Shown here piece after piece: positions 46,001 to 60,300 of a stretch of 64,000 nucleotides of DNA; positions within the stretch are counted from its first letter, which is position 1, and the number at the start of each line of letters is the position of its first letter. The stretch is taken from contig LSRY02000010.1 in the NCBI GenBank assembly GCA_001643675.2, positions 1,327,001 through 1,391,000 of the forward strand, read 5' to 3'. This stretch comes from Monocercomonoides exilis. Its lineage: Eukaryota; Preaxostyla; Oxymonadida; Polymastigidae. Position numbers and translations under genes: made by a program. The notes under the pieces are model-generated. The model had not been told where the DNA came from, did not search any database, and was given only the letters and a program-made list of their open reading frames with translations.

Positions 46001-49000
46001 TTCATTGAATCCAGTTATTTGCAACTTTTTCAAATTTGAAAAATAGAGAAGAGGACCGTCATCAGTAGATTCAGAGCATTGATTAACTGAATTAGTTAAA
46101 GACGATGGGATAGTTGTTCCAGAAAAAGAGGATGAAATAATCTCACAATCATAGCTGAGATCATCATTTTTCTCACTAGCGATCCACACTGCAGCGCCTC
46201 TCTTTGCAACCGAACTCAAAATTTGACAATTTGATATCGTTATTGATCTCTTGCACCAAACTCCTCCTCCTTCACCTTTTATTGCTTTGCAATTTTTAAT
46301 GGATATTTTTTCACAAGCAACACGATCGCACACTTCGCTTGATTTTTCAATGAAAATAGCTCCTCCTCTTGAAGTGTTATCATCCAGTTGATCAATAAGA
46401 GAATTTTTTAATGTTTCGTTTTGATCAGAATGTTTATATAGTTCTTTACTTTCATTTACCGATGTGGGAGATGAAACGGAGCAAGAATCAATTGTTAATG
46501 ATGATAATTTAACATTTGTAACGAAAGATCCAATATATATTCCAGCTCCATTTATTCCCATGATTCCAGTGATAGTTGAGGAAATTACTTCCACCTCATT
46601 GACTTGATCAAAGCTCAGTGCCCCTCCGTATTTCATTTCACATCTGTGTTTCTTAAACTCGCTTTTCTCATTAATTGTGACTTTTTCCATTTGAGTGATT
46701 TGAATAAGAGGCCCAAAACGAACATTATCTTTTGTTGCTGTTGTGCCATCAAAATAAGATTGGCTAATTAGCACAGACTTTCCGTTCTTTGTTAAACCTC
46801 TATCGACATTTGCTTTCCCATTTTCAGAACTTCCAATGAACAAGCAACTTGCCTTCAATCCTCCAAGTGATGAAAATTTTGAATTGATGATTTTTACTTC
46901 ATTTACATCTTCGCATTGTAATCCTGCTGCTACACCAGAAGAAAAATGCGAAATAAAGCTTGTTGACTTTCCGGCAGATGCACTAAGTGACGTTGCGCTA
47001 TTTATTTCTAATTTCGAAGCCCCTCTAACAATAACAAGAGAAGTTGGAGACAGATCATCTTTAATGCATTCATTTTCCTTTAATTGGTTTATTAGCAGCC
47101 TATTTCCAGAGAAACTGCAACCAAGAAGCGCAACAGACAGATCTTGTTCAGCATCGAGAGGACAAATATAAGCAGAAAGAGCTTCATCTGCTTTCCCTCC
47201 ATCGAAGCTGCATTCCGTAAGTGTTGCATATCTCCATAAAAGAAGACCTCCTCCAGCTCCACTTTGCGCATTGCATCTAGTGAAATTCACATTCTTTATG
47301 TTAAGCTGTGCATTTTTTGCAAGTACTGCAGATTCAACGTTCATAATAGCAATTCCTCCTCCTCCTCTTTTATCATGATTTCCAAAAGAAGATTCAGAGG
47401 GGAATTGGCTACATGGATTTGCTTGCAGCCTTTCATCTTGCTTCATTTCTGAAAAAGCTGCAATTGAACATTCAGTTAGTTTCGAATTTGAGATGGTAAT
47501 ATCAACAGCCTTTTGCCCAACATATATTCCTCCTCCCTGATTAGCAGAAAGTGAAGAAAACGTACATTTATCAATATTTAATGTTCGAGGCCCGTCAACA
47601 TACAATCCTCCGCCATCTATGATTGTTATATGCTGCATAAAAGAGCATTCATTCGAAATTTTCAAGTTTGATCCAGAACAGATTTTTACTAAAGACCCAC
47701 AAGAAGTATCTAACAATGACAATGGAACATTGGCAACATTGCCTTTAAACGAGCAAGCTCTCATCTTTATTTCTTCTGTCAAAATTGCAAGTTGTCCATC
47801 ATCTTCAACAAACAAGCAGCATCCCTTTTCGCCACGAAGATGTTCGAATACTGTGGAAGACAGAGAAACAGACTTCACATTTTCAATCCACAAACCTCCA
47901 CAAGGAGATAATGAAAAATGATTCCGAAAAGAAGATGCAACACGAGCAGGTTCATCAGTTGAAATGTTATGAAAATCTTTCAAAGCTAATTCAAATTCTT
48001 TCGGTCCCATGGGACAGTTTGAAATGGTTGCTTGCGAAAATTCTTTTACAATCAGATTATTTAATCCAGAAACAAATACTAAAGACGAACTCATTTGTGT
48101 TTCTTTCCCATCTCCTTCGAAAGTACATCCAAAGATCTTCACATCTATTTTTTTGGTTGCAACAGTATTAATGACGCTCATGGCACATCCTCGCTGAGCT
48201 ACTCCTCCGGAAAATGTGCAGCATTCTAATAGAACTATTCCATTTGCCCATAAACACCCTCCATTTCCATTCAAAGAACGACATTGCACAAATCTGCATT
48301 TTCTTAAAGTTAAGAAGTTATCTGCATCATCATTCAAAATAGGTGATTTTTCTTCAGTTTCAATTGAATCGAAAGAAGATAGAAAGCAAATTCCTCCTCC
48401 GTTTCCTGTGGATGCTGAACATTCGATGAATGAAGAATCTTCTATCAAAATTGACTTGCGCTTATCGTTTATGCTCATAGCACCACCGTTATTTCCAACA
48501 ACATTTTCCATCTTTATTCCATTTATTTGGATGCTTTCAACTCCTTCAAGAAGTAAACCACCACTCGTTTTTGTTCCATAAGTATCTCTAAATTCTGTCT
48601 TTTTCGCAGAAGTGTCGCTATTTTTGATCACGAGACATTTAGCACTAGAAATATCAACGAGTGATCCGAGAACTTGATCATCAGAAATTTTCTTTTTGAT
48701 TTCACAAAGAAATTCTGGAAAATCTTCTATAGAAGTTGAAATCTGCTTTACACTTTTCAATCCAACAAATGAGCATCCTTCAATATGCATTACAGAACCA
48801 TCTTGCTCCGTAAATTCTGCGCACAAATGGGCTCCTTTTGGAGCTTTTCCCCTGAGGAATTCACATTCAACAAAACTTATTGATCGTTGAATGAAACAAC
48901 ATCCGCCCTTTTGCAAAGACGTGCAATCTTGAAATTTTGAATTTCTCAAACAAATTTTAACTTCATTTTCGTTTATCTTTATCGATTCCAAATATATCGC

Positions 49001-51544
49001 GCCTCCTAATTCTTCTGCTTTACAAGATGAAAAACTTGCAGATATCAATTCACACTGATTCACTGTTGATGAAACATATATTGCGCCTCCTTTTTGAGCA
49101 GAACAATCAAAAAAGTTTATTCCATTGAATGCAACAGAAGTGACGCAACCAAGATATATACATCCACCAAAAGCCGAATTCGATGCAATATTACTGAATG
49201 AGCACACTTTGTTATCAATATCTTCATTGGAAGGTATTGGCTTTGTGAAGCTAAATATGCATGATGAACATTCCTTAATAAAAACCATTGCAGTATTGCT
49301 TTCTTGATTTTCTTTTTTCAAAGAGAAGGTTTTTGAAGATGAGAAAGCATTTTCGCCTCCTTTAAATGCACAATTATGTATATTTAATTTTGAATATTCC
49401 TCATTTGTATGAAGATGGACATCAACATAAAGAGCATCTCCATTCATTCCGCTCTGAACATTACATGAAGTAAAATCACAATTATGAATAGTCGAAGAGC
49501 GAAAAATTGCTGCAGCTCCACCAGACGATGATGAAAAACACTTCTCAAAGCTGGAGGACTCGATTGAAACAGTCGACAGCATTTCGTTTGCGGTTGCGAT
49601 AATTGTTAATCCTCCACCGAAAGACTGGCTGTTACTAATTCGAAAGGCTGAAATACCTTCTTTATTGCTTTGTAAATTGTTCGTCGCTGCATACGCTTTG
49701 CACTCCTGAAATACTACATTGCTGATTGTTGCATCAGTAACATCAGAAGGAATAACAAGGGCACTTCCTTCATACGTAATCAACGATTTAAAAAGAACAT
49801 GGTCAATCGAAACTTTTTTGATATGTGAAAGATAAATGCTACTAGAGGCTAAAATGCTTTCAGAAGAGGTGTTCCTTTTACAAGAATGAGAGTTAAACGA
49901 CGAATTGACTTCCACTAAATCAATGCCAGTAAATGAAGCAACTGTCAAAGATTCCAATCCAATAAACGAGGAAAGAGGTCGCTCATTCTCACCATTTGAA
50001 TATGTACTCTTTTTTGAATTTTCATTTACAGAATTATTGTTTAAGCTATTCAAAAGACCTTTAAATGATGTTCCCAGAATGTTGCACTGAACACCTTTGC
50101 TATCACCGTCATTTTGTATGTGAATGCAAAGTCCACATTCCGATGGTTCCAATAAAGATGGCGAACACAGAACTCCAGAAGAATTCAGTGCTTTTTTGTC
50201 TTCATTCACGAGAGAAGTTTTTGTTAACTTACACAGTGAAAATTCGCAATGCTGAATGAGGATGTCTTTAGTGTTGTCACTGTGAGACATTTCGCAATGA
50301 TAGGACTGTGTAGATTCTTTTTCAAATATTGCCATCAATCCAATCTTTGGTTGTGTATCATCTTGAGGCTGATGAACATAAATTCGGCTATTTATGAAAT
50401 AAATTCGAGATGGATTAATCAAATAAAACATTGAATTTAATTCCTCTGCTGACTCTTTGCACAGGTTTTTGGCCGAAATATCTTCATTTTTTCTGTGTTC
50501 AATGCAATTAGCGGACTGATTTGAGAAACTGAAAGAATTATAGTCAGATAAGCCATTGCCATTCGAAAGCATGCTATAATGAGATAAAATATTTGACGGT
50601 TCATTTATTATGCAATTTTCAATCTGAATTATGCTTTGTGACTCGCTCATTAAAATGCATCCAACCATTTTAGTAATTGTGCACGAAGTGATGAAGCATG
50701 AAGAATCTCCGGTATGAATAAAAGCATCTTCACAATCAGAAAAAAGAAGTGAATCCGAAAAGCTTACGGAGCTTTGAGACGCTACGCAAATTAAACCTGA
50801 ATTAACATTATGTTTATTCTCAAATCCAGTAGTCAGTCGATCCAATTTTGAGTTTTGTATCAAATTAATAATATAAAAAGAAGATGCTGTAAAATTCTCA
50901 TTATCTGTCGAAGCACTTAAAAATTTTAGTTCAGGAATTAATGAAAGTTCCGATATTGACGAGTCAGAAGACAAAAATGGATATGATCCATCTTAATTAA
51001 AATTACAAAATCAAACCGAAAAAAATAATTCAACAAACCTTTTGGTGTAAAGTTTTTAATCGCTACGTTTCGCAAGAACACTTCTGTGCAACCTGTAACC
51101 TTCAATATTCCTGCTGCAATATTATCAAATAAAATATCTTTAATCCAAAGCCTAAAAATAGAACATTCATCAAGTTATAAATTCCGAAAAATGAAAATCG
51201 ATTACAAACGTTGACACTGAATGAAAACTGAAAAGATTATCTTTATTCTCAGAATTTGAAGAAATAGTAGATTGATCATTTTCTGGCTTAAAAGTAATTT
51301 TATTCTTATCAGTTAATATAGGTAACGAATTTTGAACAATATGTTGCTCGGTGCTACAAAGATTGATTGTTGTATCATTTTCCAAATTAGGTACAACAAA
51401 AGAAAGAGATCTACAAGGATGCTCGGGATTATCAAGCATGCAATTATCATCGTCATCGCCTTCAGATGGAACAATAGAAATTATTTTTGTAGCCTCAATC
51501 TTATTCCATATTGCCAAGCAACAGAGTAAGAAGAAGGGAATCAT
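43046..51544 (-). CDS. Giant secreted/membrane beta-helix protein, Pmp-like GGA repeats, short cytoplasmic tail
   Basis: Exons (complement) 51210..51544, 51039..51151 and 43046..50991; both introns start GTTTGT and join in phase, giving 2797 residues. The N-terminus has a signal peptide (MIPFFLLCCLAIW). A Cys motif follows (CMLDNPEHPCRSLSF), the same type as in the beta-helix protein at 12117-19943. The body consists of dozens of 20-40 residue rungs with GGAIY, GGGIY and GGGI turns, followed by CxF or SxF strands. This is typical of right-handed parallel beta-helix domains and similar in style to polymorphic membrane proteins. One TM helix lies at about 2722-2746 (IALIAVGSVGVVSLSVALIII), then a basic stop-transfer and a tail of about 50 residues with no kinase domain. 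It should be a type I surface or lysosomal protein; ligand and function are unknown. Confidence 0.86.
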
Positions 51545-51708
51545 TGAAATGTGATCAAAATTTCCATAAAGGAATTAAAAATATATCATAAAATAGGATT
51601 TTTGCAAAAATAATAAAACAAAGACAGTACATACATAAAAATAATCACATGAATGATATGCTTTCATGAAATGAAATTTTATGACTATAATAATTTCTTA
51701 TCATTATC

Positions 51709-54700
51709 TCAAGAAGAAATCTTCATTCCAGATGCAATTTGTGCTTTTCGAAGTTGCTCTTCCAGTTTTTGGCGTTCCATCATCTCTTCTCGTTCTCTTT
51801 TAACTCTTTCTTTTTTGGCCTTCTTCATTTGCCTCCGAAATTCTTCGTCTTCAGCTTCCCACTTTCTTTTTCTCCTTTCTATCAATTCATCATCCTCATT
51901 TTCTCCCTCAACTTTTGCCTTTTCCTGTTCTGTCTGTTCAGCTAATCTCTTTCTCTTTCTCTCTTTCTTCTCGTTTTTCTGGTTTTCTTTCATCTGTCTT
52001 GTTTGCTTCTCTCTCTCAGTCAGCTCAGCCAGCGCTGCCTCTATTCTGCGTATTTCCATCGCTGCCTGCTCTTTCTGCTCTTCTGAAATGGATGTCAATT
52101 CATCCTGCGTTTTTGCCATTGAATCTTTTGTTTCATCAGTCATTTGTTCATTTTGTGTTAATTCTTTCCTCTCTTTGTCATTCTCTTTTTGTTCATTCAT
52201 CTCTTTTGCTTTCTTCATTCTCTCTATCTTTTCTCTTAATGCTTCTTCTTCTTCTCTTTTCTTCCTCTTCTCTTCTTCTTCTGCTGGATTGGATGACACT
52301 TGATGAACTAATTCACTGCTCAAAGGCAAAAATGTGTTGTCTTTTGCGGAATTTGTTTTTTTGTCTTTGACACTTTCAACTTTCGTTTTTTCACTTGTCT
52401 TTTCTATTTTTTGGACTTTTTGTGTTTCTTTTTCTTTTTCTTTTTGTTCTTCTTCATTTCTTAAATCGTTCTTCATTTTTCCGTTTTTCTCATTCTTTGC
52501 TGCTTTTCCCTTCACTTGTATATTCTGTCTTTCATTATTTCTTGTTTTTGAATTGTCTTTGACTCCCTCCTTTTTCGTTATTTCTTTTCCTTTTTCTTCT
52601 TTTCGCTTTTCATTTGTATCTTTCTTTGGAGCGTGTTCAACATTATCTTTAATCTCTTCCGATTGTTTGCTTTCTTCCTTTTCATGCTCTTGATTCTCTT
52701 TCTCTTTCTCTTTCTCCTCCTTTTCCTTTTCCATCTCTTTTTCTTTTTCTTTTTCCTTTTCCAATTCTTTCTCTCTTTTCCTCTGCATCAGCAATTCCTT
52801 CAATTTCTGTGTCTTTTCCTTTCTCACCCTCATCCTCTCTTCTTCTGTCATCGAAGAAGTCGGAGAAACAGGAAACGGAGAAACTGGAGGAGCATTCATC
52901 GGAGAATGAGGAAGAGGAGAAAGAGACAATGAAGATGTGGTTGTTTGTGTTGGCGATACAACACTTCCATTTGCTCCTTCGCTGTTGTTTTGTTCTCTTT
53001 CTTTTCTTTCTCTCTCTTTCATCAGTTGAATCAGCCTCAGCTTCATCAGCGCCATCTTTTCGCTTTTCTCTCTCTTCTTCCTCGCTTCCATCTCTTCTTC
53101 TGTCTCTTCTTCTTTTCTCTCTTCTTCTGCTTTGTTTTCATCAACTTTAACATTCGATGGAGTTGTTGGAATTTTCTTTTTCTCTTCTTTCTCTTTCTCT
53201 TCTTCTTCTTCTTCTTCTTCCTTTTTCTTTATCTGTTTTGTGTCTGTTTGTGAAGTGTTGATGACTTTTGACTTTTCAGCTGGCTTTTGTTCATTCTGTT
53301 TCTTTTCTTCTTCTTTCTCTTTTGTTTCTTTTCGTTTTATTGCCTCTTTTGTGTTTTGTGCTTTTTCTTTCTTTTCATTTTCGCTTCTTTCTTTTTTATT
53401 CCTTTCTTTTTCTTTTCTTTCTTTTTCTTCTTTTTCAATCTGTTCTCTTTTTCTTTTCTCTTCCGCTTTTCTTTTCTCCTCTTCTGCTTTTCTTTTTGTC
53501 TCTCTTTCTCTTCTTATTTTCTCCTCGTTTTTCTTCTTCTTTTCTTCCTCTTCCTCTTCCTCTTTCTTCCTTTTTCTTTCTTCTTCTTCCCTCTTCCTTT
53601 GCTCTTCCTCTTCTTTCTTTTTCTTCTCTTCTCTTTCTCTTTTCTTTCTCTCTTTCTCTTCTTCCTTCAATCGTTTTTTCTCCGCCTCTTCTTCTTCTTT
53701 TCTTTTTCTTTCCAATTCTTCCTTTTTGGTTTCTTCTTCTTCGATACGTCTTCTTCTTTCTTCTTCTTCCCTTTTTCTCTTTTCTTCTTCTCTAATTCTT
53801 TTCTCTTCTTCTTCTTTCGCTTTAACTTTTGTTTCTTCTTTTGCTTTTTCTTTAGCTTTTGCTTCTTCTTCCTCTTCCTCATATTCTCTCTGGTTTTCTT
53901 CATTCATTTCGTTCTCATTTATTTCACTTTCCTTTTCTTCTTCTCTTTCTTTCTTTTTCTCATTCACTTCTTCAACAACCACTTCATCTTTAATATTCTC
54001 CATCTTATCATAAAAATAATTCATTTTTTCATCTTCTTCCTTTTTGTCTTCTTTCCTTTTTTCTTCCTTATCCTTTTCTTCTCTTTCTTCAACATTTTGT
54101 GCTTCTGTTTCAGAATGTTCTGGAATTGTTTCTATTTCTCTTTCAATCACTTTTTCTCCTTCGTTTTCTTCCTCTGTTTCTTTTTCCTTCTTATTTTTCA
54201 TCTTTCTTTCTTTCTTTTCTGCCATTTCTTTGTTTGATGATTCAACATTTGTTTTTGCCTTCGCTTTTTCTTTCTTTGCCTTTCTCTTCTTCTTCAACTC
54301 ACTTTCTCTTTCGAGTTCTGTAAAAGCCATCGAATAATCTGAACTTTCATCCATTTCATTCTGTTCTTGCAATCCTCCCTTTTCATCTTTTGCTCCTTGT
54401 CCGTCTTTTTCCTGTGCTTCTTCCATTTCCTTTTCTATCTTCATTTTCTCTCTTTCTGTTCGGTTCAGATCAAATCCATTTTCAATCACAAATCTTTTTA
54501 TTTCTGCTTCTTCTACTCTTTTCCGTTCGTTCTTTTCGACCCTCCTCCTCACCACTCTCAATCTGTGCTCTCTTTCTCTTTCCTTCTTCCGCCTTTCTTC
54601 CTCCATCTTCCTCTTCTCTTCTCTTCCTCTTTCTTCTCTTTCCTTCATCCGCTCCATCTCTATCAGTTTTCTGTTCTCTTCTTCTTCCAACAGCTTCTTC

Positions 54701-57165
54701 CTTCTTTCTTCAATCGCCTTCATCTTCTCTTCTCTTTCTCTTTCTCTTTCTTTCATCTCCCTCATCTTTCTTTCGTGTTCGCTTTGTGCAAACAATTCTC
54801 TCTTCCTTTTAATCTCTTCTGCTCTTTCTAATTCCTCTTTCTCTCTTTTCTCTTTCTCCTCTGCTTCTTTCTGCTGTCTCTCTGCAAACTTCATTCTTTG
54901 CTCGTCTCTGCTTCCTTTTGGTGCTTCATTCAATTCTCTTTGTTTTCTTCTGGAAATACGAACATTCTCCCTCTTTTTTGTTGCATTTTCTTCATTTGAA
55001 ATAAAAACATTAGTTTCGCTTTCTTTTCCTTCTCCTTTCTCTTTTGCTTTCTCTGCTGTCATTTCTCTTTCCTTCTCTTTTTTTGTTCCATTTTCAGACA
55101 ACTTTGGAAGACTTCCTTCTTTTCTCCTTCTCATTCCAGTTCTGTTTGGGCTTCTCTTCTCTTCTCTGGTTGTTTTTGCGTTCTCTTCCTGTTCTGTTAT
55201 TCGAGAGAGAATCCTTTCTAATGCCCTGCTCCACACTTCCTCTTGCACAGAAATGGCACTTTCTAACAATATTATCAAATATCAAATAGGATATTTCCAA
55301 TAAATAAATAAATAAATAAATAAATAAGTAAATAAAAAACATTGACTTTTCAAATAATCAATAAAAAATACAACAAATTTCTCACACTTCCTCTTTTGTG
55401 ATTGTTGTGCTTTTCAAAACTGAATGGCATTCGTCTTTGGAATGGAATTTCTCTTTCTGTTTGAGCATCTCTTCTGAATGCTCTTCTTGTTCCTCTTTCT
55501 CTCGTCCGCCTTCCATTTCTTGTTTCTCTTCCTTCTCTTCCGTCTTCCATCTCAAAATCACTTTCTTTTCCTCTTCTTATTCTTTCTGTTTGCATTCCAC
55601 GAGCTAAATGTGACTGAGATCTGCTTGATGGATATTCATCTCTTTCATGTTTTGAATTACACTCTTCATTCTCTTCTCTTTCTCTGATTCCATTCAATCC
55701 CTGCCTTCTTGTTCCAATCTCACTTCTTGATCTTTTCATTCTCCTTGCTTCTTCCCTTCTTTTTGCTTCTCTCATTCTCAACTCCTCCAATCGGATTTCT
55801 CTCTCCTTCTCTTTTTTTTCTGCCTCTTCTCTTTTCCTCTCCCCTGCCCTTTCTGTCTCCAGCTGCAGATTCCTCTCTCTGAATGCCATTTCTCTCCGAT
55901 AGCGATATTCTCCATCGTCTGGCATGAGCATCTGCTGCTGGTGAATGTAAAGTGAATTGCTTATTCTTCTTCCTTTCCACAACGCTGGCATCACAATTGG
56001 CGCAGGAGAGCTGTAAGGAGTTAAAGAAGCAGAAGATGCTGGGCGAAATGTTGGACGCATCGGAGAAGAAGAAGAAGAAGAAACAGAAGAAGAAGAGGAA
56101 GAAGAAGAAGTGGAAGATGTTGGCTGTGAGAGTTGAGGTGACGATGAAGAAAATGAAGAGGATGGATAAATATTTGACGATGCAGTAGAAGTTGGATAAA
56201 GACGAGGCAATGGTGTTGTGTTTTGCTTGTTAAATCCTCTTTCCTCTTTCCCCTTTTTGCGCAGTCTTGTTGTTGCCATCGTTGTTGACACTCTCCTTCG
56301 AGACGGAGAGAAGAGAAGAGAAGAAGAGCTCTGTTCACGAGTAGTGTTGAAGCCATCATCAGATGGAGAAGGATGAAGTGAATCTCTTGGCGTGTAAAGC
56401 GGGCTGCTTTGCACTGCAGCTGATGACACTTGAATGGAAGGAGCAAGAACTGAAGTGGATTGGGAATGGCTGGATGTAGAGTCAGATGTGTATCTGGACC
56501 TCCTTTGAATTGTAGGCATATTCTCTATAGAATTTTCAGATGGTAATGAAGAGGGAAGCTTTGAATTTTTTGTGCGACGTGAAGAAGTGATGGTGTGACG
56601 TGATGCTCTTGAAGAAGATGTTCCTCTTCTGACACTCTTTGGAGCAGCAGTTTTACCAAATGAATCAATTTCAGATTGATTTTGATCTTCAGTCGAAAAT
56701 TCTCCTTCTGACTCATCGTTTGGAATTCTTGAAGCAGAATTTATTGGTTGCGGCACGATAAGCGGTGTCGGATTATTGACAGAGGATGGAGATAATGAAG
56801 CATTTCGTCCACTTTTTTTTGGCAAAGCCTCTCTTTCTGTTTGATAATTATCGTCATTTGCTTCGCTTGTTTCATTCAGATAATTGTGCTCATAAGCGTT
56901 TTGTTCATTATCTTTTGAATGTCAGTGGAAATTGTTTCAAAGGTTATTTTTAAAATCAATAACAATTTGAAGGTTTTGAAAAAAAGAAGAATCAACAATT
57001 GTTGTAATATCAAAACAAAAATCGAACCTGTTGCTTCCTGCTATTTATTATATTGAATGAGATGAAATATTTTTCAGTTTTATTGAAGAAAGAAACAGAA
57101 ATGAATAAAAATCAAAAATGCATCAAAAGAAATAGAAAAAAAAGATAAATCCAAACAAAATCCAT
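51709..57165 (-). CDS. Ser-rich / Glu-Lys-Arg coiled-coil protein (5' exon uncertain)
   Basis: Well-supported exons (complement) 55388..56888 and 51709..55262 join across a GTGTGA...TTAG intron in phase. The N-terminal 500 residues are Ser/Pro-rich with Arg-rich blocks (RMKRSRSE, TRNGRRTRERG). The last 1180 are dominated by Glu/Lys/Arg heptad-like stretches with poly-Glu, broken by a Ser/Pro linker near 52850-52960, and end in AQIASGMKISS. Upstream the frame meets a TGA near 56937 without an ATG, so a spliced 5' exon is required. One fit is a 9-nt exon ATG-GAT-TTT (57157..57165) before a GTTTGG donor, joined to GAG|CAC at 56888. That choice is a guess. Total would be about 1690 residues. Long single-helix or coiled-coil structure is inferred; no family or function is recognised. 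Confidence 0.62.
55295..55340. repeat. (AAAT)n microsatellite inside an intron
   Basis: About ten AAAT units in the 125-nt intron (55263..55387) of the coiled-coil gene, so length changes here would not alter the protein. Confidence 0.9.
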
Positions 57166-57347
57166 TATTACGCTTTGCAAAATTACCTTCTATGTAAATT
57201 TGACCTTCTGATTATTGGAAAACGTTTCTAAAACAAGCACTTTAAACTTTTTAATTGTTTTGATAACCATAATAACTTAAAATTGATCAGTTGAAAAAGT
57301 GATGATGTGAAAAAATAAAAGCTAAACAAAAAATAATGAAGCGAAGA
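56889..57347. other. Region holding the 5' end of the coiled-coil gene and the 3' flank of the next
   Basis: No large frame. It must contain the unseen first exon(s) of the minus-strand gene 51709-56888. An ATG at 57270 opens 26 codons (MVIKTIKKFKVLVLET...) but ends at TAG with no in-phase donor to the next exon. Confidence 0.4.
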
Positions 57348-60300
57348 TCATTGAAGTGTTAATGAAGGAGGTAGAGGTGTTGATAGAAAAAGTGGAGATT
57401 GAGCAGTTTGTTGAGAGGATCTTGAAGAAAAAGAGGAATGAAGAATAGAAGAAAGTGATTGGCCATTTGAAATTCCGTTTTGAGGTGAATTTTGTGAAAG
57501 AGAAGTTGCTCTGGGGCTGAATTGAAATGTAGGTTGTGATCTGTTTTGAGGAGGAGGGACATAAGGAAGATAAGCAGACAAAGATAGCTGAGGTTGTGAT
57601 GTTAGTGAAGATGTGTGAGAAAAAGAGGAAGATGTTGCTGTTGGAGAAGTGAAGAAAGAAGGGAGAGGTTTTTCATTCCGATGTCTTGACGGGCGAATAG
57701 GGGATTTTATGTCTGTTTCAACAAAAGATGAGGTGGAAGACAAAGCATTTGTTGAAGAGAGAGAAGAGATTGAGAGAGGGAAAGAACTGTCATCATCATC
57801 TTCTTCATCGTCATTATCATCTTCATTGTCATCAGAATTATCAGAGGTATTTCCCACTTCTGATAGAAACTCCATTGGAAATGGCTGTTTTTGTGCATTT
57901 GGAGGAGAGCTGTTCTTTTGAGCATTGGAGGAAGCAGCAGTGACAGAAAGGTTGAATGCAGTGGATGAATTAGAGAGAGGCCTGGCTAATGTCGAAGAAG
58001 GAGAAAGAGAAGGAGAAGAAGGAGAAGAAGAGGAAGAGGAAGAGGAGGAAGAAGAAGAAGAGCCAGCAAAATCTCTAAAGTTTGTTGATGCCAATGGCTG
58101 TGTTGAAGAAGACTGCTGAAATGTGTCTGTCAGTTTGAGATCATCTGCACCAAAGCTGATGGTGTCTTCATCTTCTCTGCTTTTATCTCCATTCAAATCA
58201 TCTAATTCATCATCATCATCTTCTTCTTCTTTTGCATTGTCTTTCTCTTTCTCTTCTTCATCATTCCCATCTTTGATTTCTGTTCCATTCTTCCCTTTCA
58301 TCACAGAAGGTGGAGAAAGTGATGAATGAGAACGTGTTTCTGAGCTGTTTCGTTTTTCTTCTTGTTTTCTTCCTCTTTTCACTTCCTTTTCTTCATCTTT
58401 GTCTTCTTCTTCTGACTCATTTTCATCTGATGAATCTTTTGGCTTTTCATTCTCTCTCATTTGAGAATGAACAGGAGAAGAAGGCTTTGAAGGCAAAAAG
58501 GAAGAAGAAGTTGTGAATGATGGAGAAAGTGGTTGAGAAGAGGCTGAAGCAGATGAAGAAGAGGGGAAAGAGGAAGAGGAAGAGGAAGAAGAAGAAGGAA
58601 AAGATGATGATGTTTTTGGGGAATCAAAAGTTCTGTTTGCAATAGGAGATGAATAAGGATGAGAAATGAAAGAAGTTTTTGTGGTGAGTTCGAATTGAGA
58701 AGGTTTTTCGTTATCAGGCTGAGAAAGAGGAGGAGGAGGAGGAAGAGGGAAAGGAAGATGGGAAAGACGAGGAGAGAAAGGGGAAGAAGTTGTGGCAGAA
58801 GGCGATTGAGTGGAAGAATATGTCAATGAGGAAGGAGAATAAGAAGAGGAAGAATAACTGTAGTGCTTGTGTTTGCGGGGAAATGGAGTGGAAGATGAAA
58901 TGAATGAAGAAGAAGAAGAAGGGGAAGAAGAAGGAGAAAAAGAAGAAGAGAATGTTGGAGAAGGAGAGAATGTTGAAGAATAAGTGGAACGTGTTTGTGA
59001 AGGTGTATATGAGGATGAATAGGAAGAGGAATAGGAAGAAGAATAAGAAGAGGACAATTGAGAAGAAGGGGTGAAGGAAGAAGAGTCAAATGTTGATGAA
59101 TAAGAGCCTGTTGGTGATGAAAGAGCGGAAGAACTTGATGAAATGAAAGAAGATGTGTTCGAATAAGAAGGTGTTGTGGTTGAAAGAAAACTCGAATAAT
59201 CTTTTCTTCCAGTCCTTCTTTTTCTATCACTGAAACTGGCATCATCATTTTCTCCTTCTCCTTCTCTTTCTCCATCGTTTTCTTCTTCATCATCTTCATC
59301 TTCACTTCCAAAGTCAAACACAGAATCTCCTTCTTTCATCTTACTGCCAATTTTGATGATTGGCAGAGACAGATTGAGAGAAGGCAGTCTTTTTGGCTTC
59401 GATTGAATGTTTTGCTCATTCCACAGCTTATCAGTCACATTTTGTGACTTGCTCTTCTCTTTTTCGTTTTCTCCCTCGTTTTCATTATCTCCCTTTAGCT
59501 CCTCTGGTTTCATTTCATTCGCATCTTCAAAGTCATCTGGATATTCTTCTTCTTCTTCTTTCCCTTTTTCACCATTCTGTTCCTCAAAATTGTGATCTTC
59601 TTCGTCTTCTTCTTTGATCAAGCTCATCTCCTTTATCTTTTTGCCTCCTTTCTTCTTCTTCTTCTTCACAATAATCTTCTTCTTCCTTCTTTGCCTCTTT
59701 CTTCCCATCTCTTTTTCCCTTCTCGCTTCTTCTTCCTCTGCTGCTGCTTTTTGTGAGCCAAATGCTCCTTCACTGAACGATAAACCTGCATTTTCCAGTG
59801 CACTTTTCAACATTTCAGCGAATATTTTTGCCTCCTCTTCTCTCTCTCTCTCTCGTTCTCTCTTCTTCTCTTCTTCTCTTCTTATCCTTTCCAATTCTTC
59901 TCTCCTCACTCGCTCTTTCTCTCTCTCAATCTCTCTCTCTCTTTCTTCTCTCTCATATTGTTCTCTTCTTCTCCTCTCTTCTTCTTCAATTTGTCTTCTT
60001 CTTTCTTCTTCAACTTTCCTCCTCTTTTCTTCTTCTTCTCTTTCTCTTTCTTCTCTTTCCTTCGCTCTCTTTAATGCTACTTTCTCTTCTTCCTCTTTTT
60101 CTTCCATCTTCAAAAACCTCTTTTTCATTTCTTCCAACCTTTTTTCTTCGTTGTGCACAGACAAAAGATGACGAAGATAAGAATTTTGTCCTTCTTTTGT
60201 GGAAAGAAAAGCAGAGATGGCTGAAGAAGGCTGGTTGGACGAATAAAGAGAAGGGAAAAAGCCTTCGTATGGCTCTAATGAAAGGGGAGGGCGTGAAGGC

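Noticed and set aside
51709-55278. Large plus-strand Phe/Ser/Leu frames over the coiled-coil gene (for example 53132-54013 and 53287-54237)
   Set aside because: They are antisense shadows. CTT/TCT/TTC repeats keep all frames open, and the plus-strand translations are unrealistic poly-Phe/Ser/Leu strings.
57181-57270. ATG at 57270 (MVIKTIKKFKVLVLET) as first exon of the coiled-coil gene
   Set aside because: It ends at TAG and none of its GT positions joins the 56888 frame in phase; kept only as a possible upstream frame.
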